Shown here: positions 36,818-49,286 of the stretch, piece by piece
Layout: each line of letters starts with the position of its first letter
How positions within the stretch are numbered: the stretch's first letter is position 1
Origin: Circinella umbellata
Taxonomy: Eukaryota > Mucoromycota > Mucoromycetes > Mucorales > Lichtheimiaceae
Direction of reading: 5' to 3'
DNA length: 64,000 bases
NCBI GenBank assembly: GCA_025093555.1
Contig: JAIWNF010000029.1
Location: 186,001 to 250,000, forward strand
Made by a program: the position numbers and the translations under genes
The notes under the pieces: model-generated
Databases searched by the model: none
Told to the model about the DNA's origin: nothing
The model's input: the letters and a program-made list of their open reading frames with translations, nothing else

Positions 36818-37378
36818 ATGTTCCGCACTACCAACTTATTACAACGTGTAGCCACAACAACAACAACACGTGGTTTCCATAGCAGCACTACTCAATTTAT
36901 CAAAAAAGGCGATTATCTTCCTAGTGTTGTAGTTCAACGCAAGTCCCCTGCTGATACAGTAGACGTCCAAGAATTATTTGGTAGCGTTAATAAGGCCATT
37001 TTATTTGGTGTTCCTGGTGCTTTTACTCCTGGTTGCTCCAAAACTCATTTACCCGGCTATATTCAACGTGCTGAAGAATTAAAAACTGAAAAAGGAGTTG
37101 ACTTAATTGCTTGTGTTTCAGTCAATGACGCGTTTGTCATGAGTGCTTGGGCTGATGCTACTCATGCTGATTCAAAAGTAGAACTTTTGGCTGATAGTAA
37201 AGGTGAATTGGCTAAAGCGATGGATTTGGATTTTGATGCTACAGGTGCTTTGGGAGGTCATCGTTTCAAACGTTTTGCTGCTATTCTTGAACATGGTGTT
37301 GTTAAGGAACTTTTTGTTGAACAAGATAAAACTGGATTGAATGTTAGTTTGGTTGAAAACGTTGAAAAACATTTGTAA
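36818..37378 (+). CDS. Peroxiredoxin, PRX5/PMP20 type, mitochondrial
   Basis: A single-exon gene of 186 residues. The start at 36818 gives MFRTTNLLQRVATTTTTRGFHSS, an Arg/Ser/Thr-rich mitochondrial targeting sequence; the open frame upstream (to 36725) is hydrophobic leader DNA and is not used here. Domain marks: PGAFTPGCSKTHLPGY with the peroxidatic Cys73 and Thr70, the VNDAFVMSAW block, and GGHRFKRFAAILEHGVV with the conserved Arg. Cys99 is the only other cysteine; no C-terminal resolving cysteine is present, as in fungal PMP20/Ahp1-like enzymes. Role: reduction of hydrogen and alkyl peroxides. It lies 238 bp downstream of the XRCC4-like gene. Confidence 0.9.
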   Translation: MFRTTNLLQRVATTTTTRGFHSSTTQFIKKGDYLPSVVVQRKSPADTVDVQELFGSVNKAILFGVPGAFTPGCSKTHLPGYIQRAEELKTEKGVDLIACVSVNDAFVMSAWADATHADSKVELLADSKGELAKAMDLDFDATGALGGHRFKRFAAILEHGVVKELFVEQDKTGLNVSLVENVEKHL

Positions 37379-38967
37379 AATAAACGCTTCTTTTTTATTT
37401 TTGTAATGATATATATTGCAGTAATTTGGTTACGGTGTATTAAGTAATAATTTACTATTATGTTTATGCGTAAAAATTCTGTTGAGAAAGTACGTAATTA
37501 CGTTTGATATGTTAATGTCTTCTTTATATTTATGGTTCAAATGAAAACAGTAGTTTTTACTTAGCTTCAACGTCAGGTTTGACATGTTTTTGTTTGAGAC
37601 AGTTCCCAATTGGTTATACAAAGATTACCCTCAGGGGTAACAGGGAAAATATGATTCGAGAAGGAATAAGATACTTGTTAAAGAATATATGAAGCTCAGT
37701 GGCGTTTGATTGTTGTTACGGTATATATGAACTACATAGACATATCGCATGTTTTTTTGTTTAATATACCTACTGTACAACTGGTCAAGAAGCTACTATC
37801 ACGTAAAAAGTTGTTATTTATTCAACCTCCATAAAAATTAAAGCGGTATAGTTTTAATTTTGCGGTATGTGATCCAATGAAAAGGTGTTGAATGCACTCC
37901 CTGGTTCGTTTGAAAGATGAATATAAACCATTACTCAGTAAACTCTACTATAATCTATTCATCTCATACTTCAGCATCATCCATATGTATCTATGTTATA
38001 TTTCATATTCATTAAGAATATACCTATAAATATAAATGATAATGTATTATATTAGTGTTCCTATAGATGGATATAACACTCAATATGTTTAATTTATAAA
38101 GTGTTATAATCCTTGTGAATAGCTAAAGTCGTTACATTCGCATCATTCATTTACTTGAAGGTAGAGTGATTATGCATGATTATTTTCTTTTTAAAAAAAC
38201 AATTTAGAGAGGATGATAATTTAGTGAAAAATATAGTGCTTATGAAATAATTTTATTCCTTCAGAATAAATTTCTTTATAATGATATACCAAGCATAAGG
38301 TAAAAGAAAAATATTAAAGTTATTATGGTAATGTTAAATATAACTTTGATTTATTATCTTATTCCATCTCATTTACACTGTTACTATTTCTTCTTTCCTC
38401 AATCTATCTTTTTTTAACAATTGTTAAATTCTGTAATAATCCGTTTGTATCTTTCTTTCATTTTTTTAAATAGAAATGGTACTCTTCAATCGCTTGAAAG
38501 TGTTGTAGATTCTACTTTGTTTTGTAAACCGTGGTGACTAAAAGAAGTTTCTTCCCAATTGTCCATTTTTTTTATTATCTGGAAAATCTCTCTTCTGTTA
38601 TCACACCTCCTAGAACTAAGGTTCGTGCGTTACTGTTTCTGTAAAACCACCAAAGATCAAAAGAATCCTATTTTGAAGATGCAGAAGTTGATATAAATGG
38701 TTTATTTTTCTTTTTTAATATACTAAAAAGGTAATGCTAATTGACCTTTTCATTATTATAAAATAAAAAGTATAGTAGCGATTTTACACCCAAAATCCCA
38801 TGCTCTTTCCATATATGGTTATTTTATGCAGCTCGTGCACAGCAGTTGTGAGGTTACTCATTGTGATTAAAATTTACGGTAAATGACTATACCTCTAAAC
38901 TGTAAGACTTTCATATAGTTTATTGTCTTTAACTGATCTTTTATTTTTAAATTTTTTTCATATGTAA
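37379..38967. other. AT-rich intergenic DNA, no gene seen
   Basis: No frame with recognisable content. Parts near 38500-38880 may be worn upstream exons of the kinase remnant that follows, but no kinase motif could be read there. Confidence 0.5.
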
Positions 38968-39432
38968 GTTGCACCTGAAGTATTCGAACGCGCCTATGGT
39001 AAAGAATGTAATTTATGGAGCTTGGGGGTCATGCTATAAATTTGACTTTGTGGATTCCCTTCCTTTGGCGGCACGGATATGTTTTCGTTTGAAGTTCCAT
39101 GTAGTATCAAATTAATCGGCTGGATTACTTATGATTAAACACACTGAAACTGTTATTATTGTTATTTACCAAAATAGATGACCTTATAGCACCCTCGCTG
39201 AGAGAGCAAATAAAGAAACGTTTATTTAAATTCACAGTTCCCTATTGAAATGACACTGGACCTGAGGGTAACTACATATTCAACTGACATACGTATTGTT
39301 TTTTGTTTGATTAAAAAAAACATAAATTGATTAATATATCGCACCATTTTATAATGTAGCCAAGGTCCTCGTCTGAAAACTTCTGACAGTTGATCCAGTA
39401 AAACGAATTACAGCGAAAGAAGCATTGGTAAA
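38968..39432 (+). pseudogene. Protein kinase pseudogene (CAMK/Chk2-like C-lobe)
   Basis: The frame reads APEVFERAYGKECNLWSLGVML, then a stop where YIL/YIM is expected, then LCGFPSFGGTDMF: kinase subdomains VIII-IX (APE and DxWSxG; here the Asp is Asn). Further on, REQIKKRLFKFTVPY precedes a stop. After an intron-like gap (GTAACT at 39268 to TAG at 39359) comes a segment reading KLLTVDPVKRITAKEAL, subdomain XI with its conserved Arg. Several stops and a lost catalytic half show that it is dead. It lies just outside the left arm of IR3. Confidence 0.75.
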
Positions 39433-40162
39433 TAACTCTTTTTTTTGTCTATATTGCAAGTATCTCAAATAGAATCTTTTCACTAAATATGATACTTTAT
39501 TTCGTTATTTAAAACCACAAGTGGGTAAAAATTGACATAAGTACAGTAATAAGAAAAAAAGAGGGACGAGTTAGTTTATATGGGGCCCGTTTATATGTTA
39601 ACCGCCAATTTTTCTTGTTAATAAAAAAACAGATAATATGTGTGACAACGTCACGGATTCATTATTCAAGGGGAAATCATGCACCGAAGAGCCAAAGTGG
39701 TGCAAGTTTCCCATTATTCAAAGAAAAGCATAAAAAAAGCTCAATATTATATCCCTTCTAGTATAAATATGTAGTAATACTGTATGATAATTATTTTAGG
39801 CACGTGTAATAAACAGTACCTTAAAAGTGGGAGGGGGGAAAATATTGCATAGAATAATCCATTACAAAAAGTATGTGGATCATTAGATGATGTCAGTAAA
39901 CAATAATGACGTTTATTTTGTTACATGCAAAACAAATAATCCATCTCTTGTCATTATGATAACATCATTGTATAATATAAACAAAACATTCAATCACTTT
40001 TTATATAAGTATTACGTATGTTAAAAAACATATTCTGTGTTTTATTCCGATTGACATTTATAAAGAAAGAAAAAATTACTTTGGAAATTACTTTCTTCTT
40101 TATACTTTTCATCCCACTTTTACTTCTTTTTTTTACGTATATCTATATAAAAATTGAACCCA

Positions 40163-40949
40163 ACACCACGCGACATCACTCAAGCCCTTCCTGTTGAAAT
40201 TGTACTCAACATATTTACGTGTCTTGAAATTACAACATTTAAAACCTTTTTATTTTATTACTGGATCGGTCCAGCATGGAGACGTATGTTAATTGAATAG
40301 ACTTTGCCAAGTATTTCATATAAACTTGCGCAAAATCTACTTATTTCCAACAGTACAGGCAACAAACATCGAGTGATGCGTGAAAAAATATCAACTGAAA
40401 TTTCGATGGCAAACCGGTTGAATAGACCGGTATCATTTTCTTTTTCCTTTTTGTTTTTTATGTATCATGTTGATGATATTATTGATATGGATTATAATAA
40501 CACACGATCTTACCATGGAGGTATATATATGTATTTTTATAACATTTTATACTCAAGTAAAAGTTAATAATAATATATTAACAAACATATAACATATAAC
40601 ATTTTCATTTTTTATATTAGTTTTCTTTCGTTCTTCTCGCGATATTTCCTATACTATCCTTATTTGCGGTAGTAGTTGTTTAAAAAACATTACTATTCGA
40701 GCACAATTAGCAAAAAACAAGTTTCCGAGTATATTGCGTAATTTGCATAATAGCAAAAAAATTGAATCAGTAATAATTGAAAGGGCTCTGGGTTATGATG
40801 ATATTCCAGACGTATCATCATATCCCAGAAATAGAACTCTTCGTACTTTTTGCATTAATAACCTCCAAGGAACAGATGAAAAAAGGCAACACCTTTATCA
40901 ATTCATTAAAAACAATTTTCTTGCAATCCGACACATTCAAATCAATTAA
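40163..40949 (+). pseudogene. F-box-like protein gene, broken (IR3 left copy)
   Basis: The frame opens with TPRDITQALPVEIVLNIF, an F-box signature (LP-x-EI-x-x-x-IF-x-x-L), followed by a W-rich continuation GPAWRRMLIE and then a TAG at 40298-40300. After the stop the same frame goes on through KLAQNLLISN to a GT donor at 40521. With the AG at 40620 it joins to 40621-40949 (LICGSSCLKNITIRAQLAKN..., ending IRHIQIN). The splice phases fit, so the gene structure is real, but it has an in-frame stop and no ATG was found before the F-box. The stop is shared with the other copy. Known: F-box proteins recruit targets to SCF ubiquitin ligases. Confidence 0.6.
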
Positions 40950-41179
40950 AATTCGGTACGTATGTTTTCAAAGACACCATTGATTATTTATATTTACGTA
41001 TACGGGGAGAAGAGATGATTTAATTTTTAAACAGTTGGAATTGAATAACTGATAACACACCTTCTTTTCTTTTCTTTTCTTTGTGATTATATAGCTTACC
41101 ATTTCATTTGCTTATTATTTCCTTCTTTCTTGCTTAAAACACATATATTTATATCCATCACTTATTGCTATTACCTCTA

Positions 41180-41345
41180 TTGCTTTTATTATTATTATTC
41201 CTTTGCTGTTCTTATTTCTTTGCTATGTATTGCTATTACCTCTATTAACTCTTATTATTATTATCATTTCTTATTCTTAATCTTATCCCTTTGCTCTTTT
41301 TAATCTTCCTTTTGCTATTCTTATTCTTATCGTCAAGTTATTCTG
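41180..41345. repeat. CT-rich minisatellite, IR3 left arm
   Basis: Irregular repeats of CTTTGCT, TATTGCTATTACCTCTATT and TTATTATTATT types. The inverted counterpart is the AGCAAAG-rich stretch at 54735-54905. Confidence 0.7.
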
Positions 41346-41741
41346 TATTTTTCTTTATTCTGTATATATTTTATCAAAGAAACTCTTTTTCATATGTAAC
41401 ATATTTTTTTAACCGATGTTAAAATTAACCCTGATATGTATTATTTAAAAGAATGATTTGAATGTGTATTTTCTATATAAAGAAACGCAATCATGTCACT
41501 TGAACACCACAGAGCCTTACACTATAAATAATTTCACCAGCTATTCTCTTACATATAATATCACTCGATAGCATTATTTTCTTTAAACAAAACAAAGTCT
41601 CATTTATTATATTAAGTTTAACAAGCTGTTATAATATACTTATGTAGGTATACATCGAATCATATTTCGGTACTAGTTTATTAAAGTACTGATATCTCTA
41701 ACACACGAATTGCTACATATAATTATATTTTTTGTAAACTG

Positions 41742-43171
41742 CTATTTTTTGTTTCTTTTTGATGTTCGTCGTGTACTGATGGAGCTACTTGAAGGTCGTT
41801 TTTCAACAGTAAGGCTACCGGTTGGATCATGATTTTCTTGATCGTTAATACTGTTATTATTAGTATCTGTAGTATTCCTAAGTTAATATTTACGCCATGG
41901 CTTTGTGCTGCATCATAATCGATTTCGTCTGAACGTCTTGCCTTACCTTGAGTTCTTGTTGCAACTTCTGAGTTTCTTCTTGTTGTTTCTCTGTTTCTTG
42001 TATTTGGTGCAATATCTTGCATAAAGTATTTTTAAAATTCAAAAATATATTCGTGAACGCGATATCAATGATAAAACATTGTACTTACCTTCATTCAATG
42101 TAGAGTTTGAATTAATAGAATCTTCACGAACTTCTCTTCCTTGATCTCTGCTTCTTCCCCGTCCCCGTCCACGAGCTCGACTTACTGTACCTCTTCCTAT
42201 ACCTCTTCCACGAACACGATTTCCTCTTTCTCTTTGTGTACCTCTTCCACGACCTCTTCCATTTGATACTGTTGGTTCCTGATTTTCCATAAGGGAGATG
42301 CTACTTGCGCTTTCTCCATGAAAAACATCCTGACTATTATAAATAGCAATAAAATCAGCAAAATCATCGATAATTTATCATCGATACCTAATACTAAGAA
42401 CACTTACTTTCCTTGTGATTGATAAGAACATGATGGCGTTTCTTGCATTACTAAACGGGGTGGTGTGCTTGGTCATCTTGTTTGAGGAAGTGGAGATGGG
42501 GATGGAGAAAGTGCAAATCGTGTACTTCCGTTTTCAGTTTGTGATTCACGTTCGCTTCTTCGTTCAGGCCCAACAAAGTTGTTCCAACCAGAATGTAAAC
42601 AATGTTGTGCGATCCACGACCCTTCACACGACGATAATTGAAGATGTAAAACTTCATGCGCCTTACTTTCATATATTTCTATAGCTCGCGATTTGATAGA
42701 TTTTGGGATGTTAATCCACTTTGTTGTCGTTGAAGATAAATTGTGTTGGCGAAGACGATCTTCAATGAATCCTCGCACAACACAATCAGCAATCAAAATG
42801 CAAGAAATACAAGTGTTCGACGTTGTCATAAACCACGAATTATGATTGAAGGAACAGAATACGTGATTTCAAATGTCAACAATGACCACATTGATAATGC
42901 CCTACTTACATTTTTTCATGTAGCTGAAGAGGATATCGAAAGTGTTCGAAATGACTTAACAACACACTTGATGCGTTGTTCCACTGCTTATCTCTGGTTC
43001 TTGATGAAGCTGCGCATTAGATAAAATATTAGCCATTTCACGAATAGCTTGTAGAATTTGGCGGCCTGTTGCTTCCGTTAATGGATATTGTTGCTCATCG
43101 TCAACTGATTCGTTTGAACCATGCGTAAATACAGGATTGTTCGTTAGCTCTTGGGTTCTGTCATTCGACAT
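41742..43171 (-). pseudogene. Lineage-specific RG-rich gene, recently broken
   Basis: On the minus strand a spliced gene can be followed. First is an N-terminal part from the ATG at 43171 (MSNDRTQELTNNPVFTHG, a helix QILQAIREMANILSNAQ), then a Cys/His-containing part with LQLSSCEGSWIAQHCLHSGW (about 42600). After this a TGA interrupts a Ser/Pro-rich frame at 42470-42472. Beyond a GTAAG intron comes SASSISLMENQEPTVSNGRG with a long Arg-Gly repeat region (42125-42285). After another intron comes a last exon that shifts frame near 41878 and would otherwise end at the TAG at 41742. RG repeats suggest nucleic-acid binding. No family was recognised. One nonsense and one frameshift suggest recent loss. 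Confidence 0.45.
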
Positions 43172-44105
43172 GATTTTTGTTTAAAAATAACAGAAAGAAA
43201 TAAAAGGCACCGGTTATTTTTTCGGCACGGATCGCATGTATGAGGTAGATCAAATTAATTGTTCCCAATTAGGAAATGGTCCCAGTAGCGAAGCGAAAGG
43301 GAGATTATTCTATTGTAAAATGACTATTATATTTAATATATGGAAAGAAAATAATGATAATAGTTAGCTCTTCATTATACGTACTGTATATGTGATGTTT
43401 AAGCATTTAATTGTCGAAGTAATCAAATGGTCATGTTCGACAACATGTATTTTGTTTTCTTGTTGTTCCCTTTACACTCTTTTTACAGACGCCTTTAAGG
43501 AGATTATTATTGCTGCTGCTATCTGTAAATATTTGTAGTGCTATAATAGAATTTGAATCTGTCAACACAATTATGTTGCAAAACTATAGTTAACACTTTT
43601 GAAGACATACTTATCACTTCAAATAAACTCGATTCCGCAGCGATGCATTCAATGGCAGCGGTTAGACTAATGGTAGATTCCTTATTAATGGTTCGGTTTG
43701 TCGACAATAATGTTCTTGGAATCACTAACAACAGTAGAATTTTTATCTCCACACGCAATCATGAACTCTCCATTAGAAAATGCTTTTGTTCCAATGGTTT
43801 CTCTCCCGGCATTAGGGTTTCTTCCTTCTGTTTTTTCTTCCACATCTTTTATTATTAGAGTTATATTTCATTGTGAAACTATTGATGCAATCCAAGACAG
43901 CAATAACCTTTTTTCCATATTGACGCGAATAATGTACGTACTTCTCAACTTTTTTTTCTCTTATGCTTTATGCTATCTGTTTAAGTCTCAGCAGCATGTC
44001 ATAGTCAAAATTGATTGGCTAAATCCAAAACGTCATAATCTCTTTTTATTAGTTTTCATTGCCTCATTCACTTTAGCCGTGCCGCCCTTTTGTGTCTCTT
44101 TTTCA
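43172..44105. other. Gene-poor DNA with short unassigned frames
   Basis: Overlapping frames on both strands (for example minus 43519-43860 with AGRETIGTKAFSNGEF, and plus 43698-44129) show no recognisable domain. The minus frame has a protein-like composition and may be a fragment of a lost gene. Confidence 0.35.
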
Positions 44106-44370
44106 GAAAATTTATTGAACAAGTTTTAATAAGTTTAAATAAATTTCCACAAGTTTTATTGTATTTCTTTTTCAAAAAAAATTACTGAACAAGTTCCAAT
44201 AAGTTCCAATAAGTTCCAATAAGTTTAAATAAGTTTCCACAAGTTTCATTGTATCCCTTTTTCAAAAAAAATTACTGAACACGTTTTAATAAGTTTGCAC
44301 AAGCTTGTTTAAGAAATCCCAAGATCCAACTAGTTTTAACTAGTTTTAACGAGATCGAACAAGTTCTTTT
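44106..44370. repeat. Minisatellite of AATAAGTTYCA and TTTCAAAAAAAATTACTGAACAAG units
   Basis: Three imperfect copies of a roughly 85-bp unit (CATTGTATYYCTTTTTCAAA...ACTGAACAAG), each ending in runs of AAGTTCCAAT / AAGTTTAAAT repeats. It tails off into AACTAGTTTT repeats. Confidence 0.75.
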
Positions 44371-44890
44371 CCCATAGTGCGATAACTCGAACCGTTCTAA
44401 TATATAAGTAAATAAAGACGATGGAAAACTGGCAATCTATTTGTCTGTTTAGTGCTTTAAATGTAGAAAATAATCCCATTCAATTGAGAGACGCTTGCTG
44501 AGAAATATTTACATTTTTGTTGATGCTAAATCGTCGTGTATTATCACATACGTACAACGCGTAGTGATATTTGCTGGTTGAATACAGCACTGGGTAAACT
44601 ACGTTTGAATACGTATGTAGTAGTAAAAAAAGAAAAGGACTGATATTTTATTGTTTAGCTTGTGCGTTTACTGGTGGATACTATAGTAACCCTTATATAC
44701 ACAGCAAGAAAAGGTTGTTATTATCGTATATCGTAAGTATTCACGTATGCGGAATATCAAAAAGTACCCCAATAATAAGTGATTTTGGATGAACAAGTAT
44801 TTAGTACCAAGAAATTACTCAATTATCCAAATTCAACAATTCGATAATACGTAACATTAGGCTAGCAACAGCAGTAAAATTACTATAAGT

Positions 44891-45317
44891 ACAGGGTTTT
44901 TCCAAATTATTTGCGCTGAACTAAATTAATTTTGCGCTATGAGAAAAGATTATTTTGCGTTGTCTGGGGAATAAATTTGCGTTGATAATTTTGCGCCAAT
45001 GATTTTGCATCGAATTTTTTGCACCGAATTGTGTATGTCCAAGCATTTAATATTTTCTACTGCCTCACCAGGGAATATATTAAACAATATTTCATTAAAA
45101 ATGCTCATAAATGAATTCCATATGAGCCATTTTATAAATAATAATTAAAATAAAATTGTAAACACCAAGGGAATAAATATTTTGACGCAAAAACAGGAAC
45201 GCAAAATCATTGGCGCAAAATTACTAACGCAAATTTATTCCCCAGACAACGCAAAATAATCTTTCTCATAGCGCAAAATTAATTTAGTCCAGCGCAAATA
45301 ATTTGGAGAAAACCTGT
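44891..45317. mobile_element. MITE with about 125-bp terminal inverted repeats
   Basis: The left end ACAGGGTTTTTCCAAATTA and the right end (inverted) ACAGGTTTTCTCCAAATTA continue as matching arms through TTGCGCTG, TTGCGCTATGAGAAA, TTGCGTTGTCTGGGGAA and TTGCGCCAATGATTTTGC, about 125 bp per arm at roughly 93%. The middle (about 185 bp) is unique and AT-rich. It has no coding capacity. No clear target duplication was seen, so the superfamily is open. The TTTGCG word recurs at regular steps within each arm. Confidence 0.8.
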
Positions 45318-45319
45318 CT

Positions 45320-48300
45320 ATTGATGAAGGCATACAAACAAAGGCAGTTTTTATTTATTGTATTGTCTTGATAAATATAAACGTAGCATCAAGCAAAGAA
45401 AAGTGAATATTTTAAATGAAATGTTATTACTATTATAATAAAAAATAAGAGTACACTTGTTAATACGTAAGTTACTACATAGCTGGTAAAATCCATAATC
45501 ATTATTTGCTTTATACTGAATGAGAATCTTCTTACCTTGATTGATTTTTTGTTTAAAATGCAACGACTTATCTGTCTTTTGTTTGTTTGTTTACGTGGAC
45601 TTAAGTTACTGTTTAAACAGTTAATTTTTGGTGGTGATAATTACTTTATCAATCCATCATAAATAAATTCTCGAGTCATTAAAATTAAACACTTACGCAA
45701 TTGTTAATTATAAAAGAAACGGAACAGAATAATAATATGACCTTGGCACGAGTACAAATTGAGGTTTACGATGCTTACGATATATATGTACTTATAGATG
45801 ATTTGACCAACTTTTAAAGCTTTATGGTCTTTTCATCAAATACTCTTAATACGTACAGATAATGATGATTTACTATAATAAGTGAGATCAAACAGAACGC
45901 GGGTATCTAAGTTTGGACGCCATTATTTTTGGCGTTATGGTAATGTTACGTACCACGTAAAAAAAACGTGTTACCTAACAAAGTAAATAAAACTGTTGTG
46001 CAGAAATAATTGTCATGACGATCGAACGTAGTAACAACCCAATTTTCTTTGACAATGCTTCAAGAGATCTAATCGTATTTTTTTTTTCTTGGGCGGATAC
46101 GTAAAAATTCTTTTCATTTTTATGTCCAGTGAACGTTATTTTTTTTAAATAATTCTCACTTGATATCATTGATACCAATGTTAATAAGGATAAAATTAGT
46201 ATGTCTTTGTAAATATATAAGAAAACAAGAAAGGATCATCATTGTAAAAAACAAAAGTTGGAATATCCTGTCTCTCCATTTTTTTTTTATCATTACGTAC
46301 ATCTAGATTTCCCTCGGGACTAATGAAAAAAATATCATTTGCATAGCAAATTACAAATTGAATTTTATATCTATTATATGTATAATATGTATACATGGTA
46401 ACAAAAATGAATATGAAGAGGAATAAAAAATGTCATCTCGCTGTTTGTTCATATCTTTCAAACAGAACTTATGTACAATTCAAATTTTACAGTTCATTGT
46501 AGTTACTCTTTTGCATATATTATTGCTATGGTAATTATTGATTAAATTCTTCACTTTAATCAATTTTGCATACATTGTTTTATATAAAATACATATTACT
46601 ACGTATTCTTATTATATAGCAACGACAGTACATTTTTGAAGTAATAAAAAAAGACAATTTATTTATAATAAAATACATCTCATAAAAAACTATTGATAAT
46701 AATAAAGATTGCAATGCTCTTGGCCGCAACTTTTGTTTTTTTTTAAAAAAGAAAAAAAGCTACGTTGACAGGTCACTACCACGTGGAGGTGACATTGCAT
46801 CAGGACCCAATCTCCCCAGTGGCTAACCTGGATCATCGACCCCTTTACTATCCGAAGATAGTAAAGAGTTGTTTTATGACAGATGTGGAAGTCTTGCTGC
46901 CAAAAGCCATTGTCGTTGCCATACTCCACTAATTGTAAAACAAATAATGGAATATATATGTCAGTCGAGTGACAATGAAACCAAAAGCTACTTCAAAACT
47001 TTTACAATCTGAAATAATATACTTTTACATGCTACCCCAAGGAAACTTTGTTTTTGAACAATCTTTTGTTTGTAATCATTCAAAACTACTCCCAGCTTCT
47101 TCGAAAAAGGAAGCAAGAAAAAAAGTTTCGCAACTGGATGATGAAAAACTACACGCGCAGCGCATAAGTTTATTTCACATCCATCACTTGGACAATACCA
47201 GCCCTGAAAAAAAGAAAAGTGTGCACACGCTAGGGAACTCTAGCCGTTTAAAGCATAGTATTCCGCCTGCACCACTCGGGGCATGATCTAAGCTTGGTGG
47301 GTAGACAGCGTGCCTATAAGTAAAAATAAACATGGCTAGATGTTGACGGACTATACGTGTATAGCGTATAGCTATTCGACATCCAGCACATCTATCACCA
47401 TGTAGTAAATGCACCATTTCGAAGAAGCAAGGAGTAAAGAAATGAAAAACGATTTTTTTTGAAAAACCAAAAATCCCCTTTTTTCAATATTTTTCGGATC
47501 GGAAATCGGAAATCGGAACGAAGATATCTTATCATTGATTAATTTGGGAATTGGACGCGGGACCATTTCCATTCTAGGCAACAGAACCATTTTTATTATC
47601 ACATGATACTATTGCTACCGATGATAAGAAGTTCATATTATATTATTGTTGAAGGATCAATGTGTTCGCTGTGGAAAAAACAACAAGTAGAATACTTTAA
47701 AGTAGTGGCATCTTACACCAAGAGAATATAAAAGAGTAATCCTTTATGCAGTACGTAACAAAAAACCTTTTTGTTTCTCTAATGTAGAATAAGTTCTTTT
47801 TTCTTCTTTCCTAAAATGTAATATTGATCGCCATATTAATGGGATTTACCCCAAGTCATTAACGCGTTTTTATACAATTCAAGATTGTTTTTTTTAACAA
47901 TGCAATTCGTTTTGGTGATTCGTGATTCTAATGAGTATCATTGCGTGGAATGGAATGATGTTTGACTTTTTAAGTCAGGACGTCTTTTTTTTTATCATCA
48001 TTGTTGTGACCTATTTATCACGAACTAAGTGTACCATAAAGGGTCAGCTACTTGGAAAATATATATTCAAGAGTACTGCTTCAGGTACGTAATTATGGTA
48101 TTCACATTGTTCGTCAAGTATCAAGCCATATATATTTCTAATATTTTTGTAAAATTTTAGATGCCCAACAAGATATACCAGTGAACGATGCAAGGAGCAT
48201 TTCAAGTGCAAGATTCTATGTCTCACCATTATGATCCATATCCCTAAGGCCTATGATGGAACCACCCGCTTGGGAGAAGCAGAGGCAGATAAAAACCTTG

Positions 48301-48551
48301 TCATTTCAAGTTGTATCACCTTTGCTTTTTCATCCATTGTCTTTTGTTTGGATGGTTCAACGATATATTGTCGAACTCCAAAATAAATGGTACTTTTATT
48401 TTATTTATAGATAGTGTTTTATATAAATGTTTTTTTTGACTGGATAGACTTTAGGAATTAAAACTCCAAAAGCATATTATCGCGATGGATTTGGATTTGG
48501 ATTCTTCGGGAAGAATAATAGTCAATGATGAAAAAATGTGCAAAGCTATAA
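45320..48551. other. Gene-poor AT-rich DNA
   Basis: Nothing firm. A GC-richer patch at 46770-46925 and another at 47160-47290 were examined for RNA genes and not accepted. A frame near 48160-48305 (plus) reading YTSERCKEHFKCKILCL...AYDGTTRLGEAEADKN looks like a protein fragment of unknown family. Confidence 0.4.
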
Positions 48552-49043
48552 GACCATCCGCATCGGTGCTGTTAAACCCGCGTTTATGTTAAATTAAACA
48601 GCTTCTTTAACACTCGGCTCCTTCAGCAGTAGCTGTTACCACGCTGTTAAGTTTAACAGCTTCTAACTTTTAATAAAAACTGTTAAGTTTCACAGCTGTT
48701 TGACTTTAAAAAAAATTGCCTGTAAAATTTGCTATCACAGTCAGTATCAGAGCATCTGCTAAAATAATATTTACAACCCGTATTTATATGATTTCTATTC
48801 TATGAGTTAAAGGACTTAGTTAATGAAATAATGTAGGGATTGATAGTAAAGTTAGGTACTTGATATTAGTCATTAATATTGAGAAAGTTATTATAGCTAC
48901 TGTTTTGAAGTATATTGGGTTTAGCCATGATACTCTCTTTTATTCTTTAATTTAAGTTGACGAGGTGCAGGATATCGTAATGGGATAAAGAGATAGTGCT
49001 CTTATAATACAACAGTTTATAACAACCACCGCTGCAGATGGTC
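48552..49043. mobile_element. PIF/Harbinger-like MITE with TAA target duplication
   Basis: 492 bp with inverted ends GACCATCCGCATCGGTG / CACCGCTGCAGATGGTC (15 of 17 paired), flanked on both sides by TAA (48549-48551 and 49044-49046). A 3-bp TWA target and GC-rich ends beginning with G are the hallmark of PIF/Harbinger. Inside are several AGCTGTTAA / TTAACAGCT palindromes. No coding capacity. Confidence 0.8.
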
Positions 49044-49286
49044 TAAAGTAAAATAATTGTTATATTAAGGCTGCAACTGTTTTTTTTTGGCCTGCCACAA
49101 GCATAATTGTGGTGTTGTACTCAAACACTGAATACGTACATGGTAGCACTAAAACATTGCATCTAGTGTTTTGGTTGACAATATCTCATCGTGTATCAAG
49201 ATCTAAATGTTGTGAAATCTACTTGACTAGTGGACAAGGATAGTTTCGATCAGCGAAAAAAAACACATATTATAAACCCTGTTTGA

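Larger units (their letters stand above)
39496..41565. repeat. IR3 left arm
   Basis: Inverted partner of about 54525-56571. The outer 1.5 kb is highly similar (roughly 95%); the inner end fades, and the last alignable blocks are around CTATATAAAGRAACGCA at 41475-41490. The arm contains an F-box-like pseudogene and CT/AG-rich simple sequence. The spacer between the arms is about 13 kb. Confidence 0.85.

Noticed and set aside
42743..43024. Plus-strand 93-codon frame over the RG-rich gene
   Set aside because: Overlaps the minus-strand gene remnant; no start context, domain or splice support.
44106..44370. Regularly spaced repeats considered as a CRISPR-like array
   Set aside because: Units are imperfect and contiguous with no unique spacers, in a eukaryotic context.
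45949..45985. Short palindrome TACGTACCACGTA...ACGTGTTAC near 45950
   Set aside because: Too short and isolated to call an element; noted only as part of the TACGTA abundance.
46730..46930. GC-richer patch with a GGTCGATGATCC box-B-like word and a T-run, possible SINE or Pol III RNA
   Set aside because: No matching box A at the right distance and no second copy in the window.
47220..47285. Minus-strand stretch CCGAGTGGTGCAGGCGG resembling box A of a serine/leucine tRNA
   Set aside because: No convincing T-arm/box B or acceptor stem follows; at most a tRNA-like fossil.
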